DNA of 64,000 bases, from NCBI RefSeq assembly GCF_033723955.1, contig NZ_CP137555.1:434001-498000 (forward strand). The letters run 5' to 3'. Under the pieces are notes generated by a model. That model saw only the letters and a list, made by a program, of their open reading frames with translations. It had not been told where the DNA came from and searched no databases. A program made the translations under genes and the position numbers. The DNA is from Microbulbifer pacificus (GTDB taxonomy: Bacteria; Pseudomonadota; Gammaproteobacteria; Pseudomonadales; Cellvibrionaceae). This document shows positions 43,030-50,568 of this stretch, piece by piece (the stretch's first letter is position 1; each line of letters opens with the position of its first letter).

Positions 43030-44878
43030 GACCTACTTTACCCCTCACGCTAAGCTTTCCGTCAATTTCATCGACAAGCTCATTAATGGTGCTTACCGCA
43101 TTGGTCATTGAAGATATGTAGTTATTTGTTTGTTCATTCCACGCAGACATACGATTCGATGTCTGTACTTGTACGGCGTCGGCATAGTCCTTAAGCGCGC
43201 GATTCATCCTCTCTTGCAGCTCAGAAACATGCTGCTTCATACTTTGCCCCAACGTATCAAAGCTCTCCTGAACTTTGCCTAGACCTGACTCAGCCATTTC
43301 CGCTGCAGACATCAAGTTATCGGTCGCACCACTCATAGTGACAGTGACCTGTTCCATTTTGTTTGACAGCGCCTCATAAGCTTTCAACACCGCCTCGTTT
43401 TGACTACTTATCCGTTCAAACTGATCAGCCGAAGTTTCCAGATGCTCTTCTAGGCTGTCGCTTGCCTGGCGTAGATTGGTCGACAACATGCCGAGCTGAT
43501 TGGATGAGCCCTTCATGTCACTGGCTGCCTGCTGCATGGACTGAGTTGCTGCAACATGACTCTCAGCCAAACTCTTGAACCTTTCAACGAGATCATTTAG
43601 CTCTGCACTGATCGATTCATGCTGAGCTTGCTGAGTGTCCAGGGTTTTCTGTATACCCTCTGTCAGGCCATCTTGCGCACTGATAAAGCGGTTGAACTGA
43701 GCATCCGCGGCCTTCTGTGCCTGCTCTTCCCGCTCATGCTGCTTGGCCAAGTGGGCAGACATTGCCTCTTGTATTTCCCGAATAGCAGTCGCGTTGCGCT
43801 CGGTGAAGGTACCCATCTCCCCTTTTAGCTGCGAGGTGAATTCATTCAACCCAGAGACCATCTGTTCTGATGCCTGCCCCATGTCAGTAGCTGCACCTTT
43901 GAGCATCTGTTCCTGTGCTTTACCTGCATCGCCCACACCCTTGAGGAAACGCTCCAGCAGCGATTCCAGAGCCTTCTCCGAACCCGAATGTGCGTTCTGT
44001 ACTAGCTGCTGAATCGCAGGCCCCAAGATGTTATTCAGACTTTGCTCCATACCGTCCCGAATCACCACAGAAGCTTTTTGCATCGCCTCCTGCATCTTGT
44101 GACCGATTTTTTCGTCAAGTTCTGCGAGCTTTTCCATGCTCTGACGAGAGAAATCTTCAATGTTAGACAAGCTTTGTTCCGCGGTTATGCGGGGGAATAG
44201 GTTATCAATCCGCGCTTGGAAACGGCTGATACGGGCCCGGATATTACGCTCAAGCAGCTTTTCATAAAGGTTAAATACCACACTAGTAAACACCCCCCAC
44301 ACCGAGGTCATAAAGGCGATCTTAGCGCCTCCGATCATTCCAAAAATGCCGTCACGAAGCTTATCCACATCGGTGGAAGATGTGTCTATATTGAGCGCAC
44401 CTAGGCCCATGGTAAGGCCTGCGAAGGTACCGATAACACCGATGGCCGTCAGGAAACCTGGCACTGCCGCCAGTAGCCTGTTCTCTGTGAGGCTACGAGC
44501 AAGCGTATGTGTATTGAAAAAGTGCGCGGCATCAAGGGTATTGCAGAGCCGCTGCTTTTGGGGAACAGGCACGAGCGATTCATCGAACTCCCGCCAAAGA
44601 TCACCGTAGCGAGCGCTTTGCATGGCTCTATTGGTAAGATCGCGACGTTGCTCTAGTAGGCTTTCTGGCTTTACTCCAGCCACAAGTGACTCGTAAAAAG
44701 CGAGCGCCTTTCGAGCAGACTGAAGCCTATTTAGTGCCCATCCACCGAAAATGACCGTAGCCAAAATGAGAAAAGTCACAAAGACCGCGCTAAGCCCCTC
44801 CGGGCTTGAGAGCCGCCCATCAAAAATGGAGCCAAATTGAGGCCACAAATTTCCGAGACTATATGTTGACTGCTCCAT
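43016..44878 (-). CDS. zorA: Zorya type I protein ZorA (MotA-like with long tail)
   Basis: 620 residues. N-terminal transmembrane helices (FVTFLILATVIFGGWAL, VPGFLTAIGVIGTFAGLTMGL, IGGAKIAFMTSVWGVFTSVVF) make up the MotA/TolQ/ExbB core. From about residue 240 onward a very long coiled-coil tail extends into the cytoplasm, as in type I Zorya, where it carries the signal from the membrane motor to ZorC and ZorD. First gene of the four-gene operon. Confidence 0.94.
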   Translation of the reverse strand: MEQSTYSLGNLWPQFGSIFDGRLSSPEGLSAVFVTFLILATVIFGGWALNRLQSARKALAFYESLVAGVKPESLLEQRRDLTNRAMQSARYGDLWREFDESLVPVPQKQRLCNTLDAAHFFNTHTLARSLTENRLLAAVPGFLTAIGVIGTFAGLTMGLGALNIDTSSTDVDKLRDGIFGMIGGAKIAFMTSVWGVFTSVVFNLYEKLLERNIRARISRFQARIDNLFPRITAEQSLSNIEDFSRQSMEKLAELDEKIGHKMQEAMQKASVVIRDGMEQSLNNILGPAIQQLVQNAHSGSEKALESLLERFLKGVGDAGKAQEQMLKGAATDMGQASEQMVSGLNEFTSQLKGEMGTFTERNATAIREIQEAMSAHLAKQHEREEQAQKAADAQFNRFISAQDGLTEGIQKTLDTQQAQHESISAELNDLVERFKSLAESHVAATQSMQQAASDMKGSSNQLGMLSTNLRQASDSLEEHLETSADQFERISSQNEAVLKAYEALSNKMEQVTVTMSGATDNLMSAAEMAESGLGKVQESFDTLGQSMKQHVSELQERMNRALKDYADAVQVQTSNRMSAWNEQTNNYISSMTNAVSTINELVDEIDGKLSVRGKVGHAIS

Positions 44879-44918
44879 AATAAGGTACTACCTAGCCTTC
44901 TTTTTAACTTCGATTTAC

Positions 44919-45749
44919 TCAGTTCTTAACCCAATCTATCGCACTTACGATACCCCAGTTCCCGGCGCTATTTGGTCGGCGCCATTTTGCCTTGGGCATG
45001 TCGCGCAGATATTTCAATGCTGCTTCGTAATCGGAAAATTGCTTCTCATCGCCCTTATCTCCGACGGTGTAGTGTCCTTTCCCATTACAAACTTCCGGTA
45101 AAAACCGGGAACCATCGCGGGCAATAGGTACGTAGGAAATACCCAGACCTACCCCATTAACTTTGCGACGCTCTGCGCCGCCATCGGGTGATGAAGAATT
45201 CTGATGATTGGTAGTCTTCATCAATATGCCGGCAGTACCTTCCCATCCTGCCGACCGATCGCTGACACTTTCCTTTTCGAACTCAACACGAGTAGCACCA
45301 ATAGCGTTAACCGGCTTTTCCTGCGAGGTTTCAGGGTGCTCCCAGCTGATAGCCAGCTCACCGCAGGCAAGCTTTAGAAGGACCTGAGCTTCCGGATTCA
45401 ATGTTACCCATGTCACTGCTCCACTTTTGTGGTGATAGGAGACCGGTTGATTCAGTGCCCGTATGTCTTCCAGCTTCCAGGCGAAGCGCCACTTGTAGTC
45501 GGCTCGCTTATAGACTTCAGGTCCTACCTGATGCTTATCCAAGCTCCGCTCCAGTTCTGCATCATTCAGATATTCACTAACCCCGGTAAGCCGAGCGATT
45601 CCGACGACTTGCCCAGAGCCCTTCTTTATCAGACCGAGCCAACCGCGATATTGCGTCTTGCGACTGCGAAGCTCCCAGGCTTTCTTACCCTGCAGTAGGT
45701 ACGTAATCCAAGGCTCGTCGACGATCAGTGCTTTACTGATTTCCGGCAT
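44919..45749 (-). CDS. ASCH-domain protein next to Zorya
   Basis: 276 residues. Residues 1-120 match the ASCH (PUA-like) fold: KALIVDEPWITYLLQGKKAWELRSRKTQYRGWLGLI then KKGSGQVVGIARLTGV. ASCH and related folds bind RNA or modified nucleobases. The second half (about 140-276) is unknown; it includes YTVGDKGDEKQFSDYEAALKYL, which resembles an AP2-like integrase or a WGR-type strand pattern but I do not assign it. It ends 40 bases upstream of zorA on the same strand, so it may be co-transcribed and act as a sensor or regulator (inference). Confidence 0.75.
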   Translation of the reverse strand: MPEISKALIVDEPWITYLLQGKKAWELRSRKTQYRGWLGLIKKGSGQVVGIARLTGVSEYLNDAELERSLDKHQVGPEVYKRADYKWRFAWKLEDIRALNQPVSYHHKSGAVTWVTLNPEAQVLLKLACGELAISWEHPETSQEKPVNAIGATRVEFEKESVSDRSAGWEGTAGILMKTTNHQNSSSPDGGAERRKVNGVGLGISYVPIARDGSRFLPEVCNGKGHYTVGDKGDEKQFSDYEAALKYLRDMPKAKWRRPNSAGNWGIVSAIDWVKN

Positions 45750-45776
45750 CGCTTAGCTCCCTCCCCGGTTGACCAT

Positions 45777-45956
45777 TTATCGCTTACTACGTGAGACCAA
45801 AGGCCCCTCCCGATCCTCAGGTACTACTGGCAGCTCAGTACAGGACTCCGATTCCCTTATCGGTGACCGCAAAAGACCATCTGCGAGCGGAAATAACTTG
45901 ATGCAGTGAGGACAACACACATCTTCCGCAAACCGAACCACAATCTTTTCAGACAT
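45777..45956 (-). CDS. Mini-protein with a CCPHC motif
   Basis: 59 residues from ATG 45956, which follows AAGGAG at seven bases. The N-terminal half (MSEKIVVRFAEDVCCPHCIK) has a CxxC that could be half of a zinc site or a redox pair; the rest is charged and probably disordered. It ends 27 bases before the ASCH gene, so both may be one transcript with Zorya. Confidence 0.55.
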   Translation of the reverse strand: MSEKIVVRFAEDVCCPHCIKLFPLADGLLRSPIRESESCTELPVVPEDREGPLVSRSKR

Positions 45957-46583
45957 AAACACACTCCTTCTTTGTCGATCTCAAGATCTATAACAATGAA
46001 TGTGCCAACTCTGAAATTAACGTAACCCTTTGTTTTAGCGACATTTTTTGCGGGAGACTCATCAATAGAGCAGTCCGCAAATAAAGAATTAAGCAACGAA
46101 ATAAAAAAATTTATGTACGCTGAACACGCGGACCGTATCGCTCTCATAGGGAAGACGGTGCAAGGCGCCAATCGTACAAAATATGTTCAGGCGCTAAGAA
46201 TCAACTAACGAGAGGACATGAGAATCCCCCCGTAAAAGAAAGGGGGCAGGCAGCACAGAAGATGAGCCCATAATCGCTAAGGCTGGTGGGGACCTTTCAG
46301 GCCTATATCGCATCCTGACAATTGAGCGATCACATTTTGACCACATATCGCCTGATGCTTGCCTACAGAGGGGCTTTCACTCCCCTTTTCTTATTCTCAA
46401 CGAAGGCCTTCTTTCGACCCTCAAAGACGATTCATGCGCCATTAATGTGAATTTAACATGTCGAATCATGTGATGGAATCGACATTCAGGCTGACCTGCC
46501 TACTTATGGGCAAAGAGGGGAAAAACAGTGGGATACAGGTTATTTATCAGCCGAAATGGACACAAAACGATCACCCGCTAAAC
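45957..46583. other. Non-coding spacer in the defence island
   Basis: About 630 bases. No gene with a good start was found. A CCCCCC...GGGGG hairpin-like sequence lies at 46226-46246 without a T-run. It probably holds the promoter of the Zorya unit, but no clear elements are visible. Confidence 0.4.
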
Positions 46584-47153
46584 TTAGGGAAAGTCTCCCC
46601 TGGTAAACTTGTCGGTTGAAACCATCCGGGGCTGGTGTCGTCCGCCCCGGTATCCATCCATCCAGACCACGTATCGACTATTGTCCGGACCAACACTGAC
46701 ATGGAAGGGGCGATGAGCTGAATAGAAATACAGACGGTCAAAGGGGGTGTTCGCCACAATCCAGCGCGCCACCTCTAGAGAGCTAACCCCAGCAACGAAA
46801 CAGTCAACCGCTATACCTCGACGATCGCAGACGAGGCTACCCGTTCTGTTCAACTCCGAACCCGCGTGTTGGTCCCCGGATGGGGTGACATTTGGATATG
46901 GATTCTTCTTCACCTCCGCTAACAGGGCGGAAGAGCTAAACCCATAGGTCAGGTGAACCTTCCCGAATACCTCCGAGACCGGGTCTAGAACGTCCCTACA
47001 AATCTGCCGGATGGCATCGTAGGTTTCCAATTGCTCGGGGATATTGTGTACCCCAGAGCGCTTCCAAGAATCGCTGCATTCAAAGAAGTCGCGGTAGACG
47101 AAGAATTCACCGCAACGATCATCTGGATGGGGAAGTTGACCAGTTGTATCCAT
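46584..47153 (-). CDS. D-Ala-D-Ala carboxypeptidase family (M15-like) metallohydrolase
   Basis: About 189 residues. The pattern IRQICRDVLDPVSEVFGKVHLTYGFSS, then DQHAGSELNR (His96), RGIAVDCFV (Asp117) and YSAHRPFHVSV (His151), gives the His-Asp-His zinc site of the M15/VanX/Hedgehog fold. In known members this cuts peptidoglycan peptides, but no signal peptide is present, so it stays in the cytosol unless released. Such genes occur in prophages and defence islands; the role here is unknown. ATG 47153 was chosen over TTG 47165. Confidence 0.75.
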   Translation of the reverse strand: MDTTGQLPHPDDRCGEFFVYRDFFECSDSWKRSGVHNIPEQLETYDAIRQICRDVLDPVSEVFGKVHLTYGFSSSALLAEVKKNPYPNVTPSGDQHAGSELNRTGSLVCDRRGIAVDCFVAGVSSLEVARWIVANTPFDRLYFYSAHRPFHVSVGPDNSRYVVWMDGYRGGRHQPRMVSTDKFTRGDFP

Positions 47154-47248
47154 GTTTTCTCTCAAATATTTATTAGATACCTATAAATCGTGACGGCATC
47201 CACCAGCCAAAAAATGCCGAAAATAATAATCCAATTATCCCCAGGAAC

Positions 47249-48007
47249 TTAAGCAAGTGAAGAGCTCAATATTGACTCCTGGTCCTTTTTGCTCACCCGC
47301 TTGTTCCGTTTCTTATCCTTTACGAAAAACTCGGTACCGCTCTCCGCCCGGCACTCAAACAGGTCAATCGCCTTGAACAACTCACTTAATTTCTCAAAGC
47401 CATAGTTTCTGTGGTCGAATGAAGCCTGGTTGTTGATATGACTGCCCACCTGCGCGAGGCTAGCCCATCCCTCATCATCCTCCACAGCCTCAATTGCCTG
47501 GCGCAGGAGGTTGATCAGCTTGGTATCTGACTTCAACTGAATACGTCGAACCGTATCGCAGATCTCTTCTTCAGAGTCCTTATCATCTAAAAACAAAAAC
47601 TTAGAGCAGCAATTAACAAAGGCCTTAGGAGCCTTTCTCTCACCGAAACCGAGCACAGTCTTCCCTTCCGAAAGGGCCCGGTAAACCAACGGCGTAAAGT
47701 CACAGTCTGAGGACACCAAGCAAATCACGTCAATATCTTTCGTGTACAGGACATCCATGACATCAATAACCAAAGCGATATCTGTGGCATTTTTTCCCTT
47801 GGTCAAATCAAATTGCTGCATTGGCTGGATAGCATGTTCATGCAGAATTTCTGTCCAAGGTTTTAAATTAGAACTGACCCAGTTGCCATAGGCCTTTCGA
47901 ACAATTACTACACCGTATTTCGCCAACTCCGATAAAATCTTGTCAAACTTGGATGCAGGTGCGTTGTCGGCATCAATGAAAACCGCAATTTTTTCCTTGT
48001 TCTTCAA
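47249..48007 (-). CDS. NYN-domain RNase-like protein with C-terminal LOTUS/OST-HTH domain
   Basis: 252 residues. The NYN/PIN-like N-terminal domain (1-150) has acidic residues in FIDADNAP, DIALVIDVMDVL and SSDCDFTPLV, as in Limkain/LabA-type nucleases. The C-terminal 90 residues (LINLLRQAIEAVEDDEGWASLAQVGSHI then FDHRNYGFEKLSELFKAI) are a LOTUS (OST-HTH) RNA-binding domain. The start is TTG 48007 with AAGGG upstream. It may cut or bind RNA, and its place in the island suggests an anti-phage or toxin role (inference). Confidence 0.85.
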   Translation of the reverse strand: MKNKEKIAVFIDADNAPASKFDKILSELAKYGVVIVRKAYGNWVSSNLKPWTEILHEHAIQPMQQFDLTKGKNATDIALVIDVMDVLYTKDIDVICLVSSDCDFTPLVYRALSEGKTVLGFGERKAPKAFVNCCSKFLFLDDKDSEEEICDTVRRIQLKSDTKLINLLRQAIEAVEDDEGWASLAQVGSHINNQASFDHRNYGFEKLSELFKAIDLFECRAESGTEFFVKDKKRNKRVSKKDQESILSSSLA

Positions 48008-48118
48008 ATCTATATCCCTTATTTAAAAACAATCAGCCGAAACCCCAACAAATGTCTCGGTTACTCAATTGACCAATTATTGGCCATTGATGCGAAACCG
48101 CAATCAATCATGCGCACA

Positions 48119-49084
48119 TTAAGCAGCTTCGAGAATCAACACTGGATCATTAAGGTTCGATTTCGCTGATCGTATGTATTCCGCGCCGTTAATTTTGCGC
48201 AGCGTCAGTGTTTGGATCAGCTCAGGAATCGAAGCCAAGCAGTCTTGGCTATCTCTTACTGATTGCACCAGCAATCTGGTACCTTCCAGATTCTTGCGCA
48301 GATCTTGCTCAGCACATGCTGAATTCGTCCAAGGTAGCTTTTTTGCCAATGCAATTGGACTCACAGGATCTAGAACAATGTTGAAATCATGAGACATTTT
48401 CTGGGCTGCGCCCATTGCCAAGTCCAGTCGTCCCATATGGAAGAACGCTTGCAACCTAGCCTTGAACGCAAGACAAGATAGCTCAAGAAACTGCTCGAAT
48501 GACTCTTGTTCAAACTCATTACGAGACAAAAGATATTTTACTTCGCCAAGGTAGTACTGCGTCTCCCGCCCCAGGGTCTGACTTACACTATGCCACTCTA
48601 GCTCACCACCACCATTCGCCTCGAGCAGTGCGCCCTCCTCTACCGCAAAATTGACTTGCGCCAAATGCTCTCGAACCTGGCTGGCACGCATCTCGCCGAT
48701 CGCATACAGGATGGACTCAGCCACGCCTTCAAGACTTTCCTGCAATTTCCTGATTCTGTTATTCAGGACGGCAAATCCTGCACAACTTATACCCAGCCCG
48801 GCGACCGTCGCCCCTAGATTGGCAAACTGCAATACCTGAAGCCCCTCAACCATCGACTTAAGTTGAGCTAGCTGTATATTGCTTCCAACCGAACTAACGG
48901 CTGTCAATGGCGACAATGCGCTACACAAGCCGGAATGTGCAAGATTACCTAGCACCCCAGTTTCCTGGACATGTGCCACTATCTGGCCACTTGATGAGTC
49001 TTTGATCAATGCACCAATACGAGTTAGGTTGCCCTGCTCAAGGCCGGCAATATATTTGGCGGGAACGTCAAAAGGGATAGGCAT
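48119..49084 (-). CDS. Unknown membrane-associated protein (downstream member of a gene pair)
   Basis: About 321 residues. A hydrophobic, Gly-rich stretch (GLQVLQFANLGATVAGLGIS, residues about 82-107) is followed by a helical region with coiled-coil character (RIRKLQESLEGVAESIL). The rest is alpha-helical. No domain is recognised. GGAAGG stands eight bases before ATG 49084; a GTG at 49090 would overlap the previous stop. It follows the 49.8 kb gene with about a two-base gap, so the two are translated as a unit. Confidence 0.75.
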   Translation of the reverse strand: MPIPFDVPAKYIAGLEQGNLTRIGALIKDSSSGQIVAHVQETGVLGNLAHSGLCSALSPLTAVSSVGSNIQLAQLKSMVEGLQVLQFANLGATVAGLGISCAGFAVLNNRIRKLQESLEGVAESILYAIGEMRASQVREHLAQVNFAVEEGALLEANGGGELEWHSVSQTLGRETQYYLGEVKYLLSRNEFEQESFEQFLELSCLAFKARLQAFFHMGRLDLAMGAAQKMSHDFNIVLDPVSPIALAKKLPWTNSACAEQDLRKNLEGTRLLVQSVRDSQDCLASIPELIQTLTLRKINGAEYIRSAKSNLNDPVLILEAA

Positions 49085-49086
49085 AC

Positions 49087-49845
49087 TCACAACCTTCCTA
49101 AAGCATCGTTGGCGACATCATGAATATATTTTTGGAGATTCTCCACCAGCGAAGAACCAGCTCCATCGCCTAGAAATTGTAGGGTCAACTGCTGCCCGAC
49201 ACGATTACGAATCTTTTCTCGCAACTTGTCTTTTAGCTTTGCGCCTTTGATTACTCCGGTGGAGACCAGGACAGTACTGATGGCAAGACCGGAGAGCAAT
49301 ATCGGCCAGCTGATGGTCGTAACTCCGAAAACACCAAGCAATCCACCCGCCGATACCACTGAGGCAGCCCCAACCGACGGCACAGCCGCAACGCCGATAC
49401 CCGTAGCGGCGGTAGGCAGCAATAGGTTCAAGATGCCACTTGACGAATCATCGAAAGCAGCCACTTCTTGACTAGAAAACCTCAACTGAGTAACCAGCGT
49501 GCTCTTCTGGCCTTTTTCTGCACGCAGAAGAAATCGCTTCACCTCCCTCTCCTGCCACTCTAGATAAAGCGGTTCAAGATGAGCCTTCGCGAATTTCTTG
49601 TTCAGCAACTCTCGGATACTTGCCTCATTCATGACAGTATCGAAAGTATTCAATAGCTGAGAAAATTCACTACGAAACTGCAATTCTGCGTCTTCCGTGA
49701 ATTGATCACGCCAGTCCAATATGGCACGCCGAACATCGATACTAGTTTTTCTTTCGGAATTGGATTGATGCGAAGACGGAAGAATTTTTCGCTCGGCACC
49801 GGACGGCGCATCGCTGGAAAGAATTCTTTTGAAAAAATCCAACAT
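49087..49845 (-). CDS. Unknown protein with a hydrophobic hairpin (upstream member of a gene pair)
   Basis: About 252 residues. Residues 40-130 are a charged helical domain. Residues 137-200 are hydrophobic with small residues (LLLPTAATGIGVAAVPSVGA, LSGLAISTVLVSTGVI), long enough for two or three membrane passes, and the end is basic and helical. No known family. The Gly/Ala-rich hairpin resembles those of pore-forming or membrane-remodelling proteins, but this is only a shape. It is paired with the gene just downstream. Confidence 0.75.
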   Translation of the reverse strand: MLDFFKRILSSDAPSGAERKILPSSHQSNSERKTSIDVRRAILDWRDQFTEDAELQFRSEFSQLLNTFDTVMNEASIRELLNKKFAKAHLEPLYLEWQEREVKRFLLRAEKGQKSTLVTQLRFSSQEVAAFDDSSSGILNLLLPTAATGIGVAAVPSVGAASVVSAGGLLGVFGVTTISWPILLSGLAISTVLVSTGVIKGAKLKDKLREKIRNRVGQQLTLQFLGDGAGSSLVENLQKYIHDVANDALGRL

Positions 49846-49910
49846 GCTCAATGCTCTGTTGCAAGAAGTTATTATTTTATGGATCTATCTGTAGGGCGTT
49901 GCTATAGAAA

Positions 49911-50468
49911 CTAGACTCTTCGATATTCCCCTGTGTCAATATTAACAATCAACCGGAGCAATTTTGTCGGGTGCTTGAATACTGCTTCATTGCCGTTAAC
50001 CGCAATCAACTTCCAGGCTTTTGCTGCTTTCTCAATCACTTCAGCAGCTTTGCATTTCAGCAAGTTTTTCAGCTCCGCTTCCGGATCAAACCCGTTAGCT
50101 ATTGCGACATCCACGCCAGCTGCCAGCAATGCAAACCACTCGTCGGCCTGCTGCTCGAAGGAAGTGATCGGGTAGACCTTCTCCTCGAAGCGCTTGATCG
50201 TCCACTTTTCTGCCGTCGGATCGACGGGCTCGAGCAATATGACATAGCCCGGCTTTCCGGATCTAATGGACTCGATATGCTGGATGCGTTCTCCATAACC
50301 AGGGCTGCCATAGTCGTCCCGGTCGCCCAGAACATAGACGCGGCGGCCGTCATACTCGGGGATCCAGCTGCGCAGAAAAACCGCGTGATCGTTCTCGGCA
50401 CCCCATGACCACTGGATATTCTTCAGTGGAGCCTGGAGCACTCGTGCAAAATAGTCGCTGATATTCAT
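49911..50468 (-). CDS. Hypothetical island protein
   Basis: 185 residues. The N-terminal part (IQWSWGAENDHAVFLRSWIP, YVLGDRDDYGSPGYGERIQH, KPGYVILLEPVD) has a strand-rich pattern reminiscent of PUA/SRA/EVE-like modified-base readers, but the match is too weak to call. The C-terminal 80 residues are helical followed by beta strands. ATG 50468 is preceded by GAGAG. It lies 66 bases upstream of the membrane-protein pair and may start that operon. Confidence 0.65.
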   Translation of the reverse strand: MNISDYFARVLQAPLKNIQWSWGAENDHAVFLRSWIPEYDGRRVYVLGDRDDYGSPGYGERIQHIESIRSGKPGYVILLEPVDPTAEKWTIKRFEEKVYPITSFEQQADEWFALLAAGVDVAIANGFDPEAELKNLLKCKAAEVIEKAAKAWKLIAVNGNEAVFKHPTKLLRLIVNIDTGEYRRV

Positions 50469-50568
50469 TCTTTTTCTCTCGACAAAAATACACTAACTGC
50501 GAATTTGTACTTTATTCATGCAGCATGATTGCACTGTTCACATCTTGCTTCCAATCAACCAAGAACTT

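Noticed and set aside
46226..46246. CCCCCC/GGGGG hairpin as a terminator
   Set aside because: No T-run follows on either strand and the loop is long.
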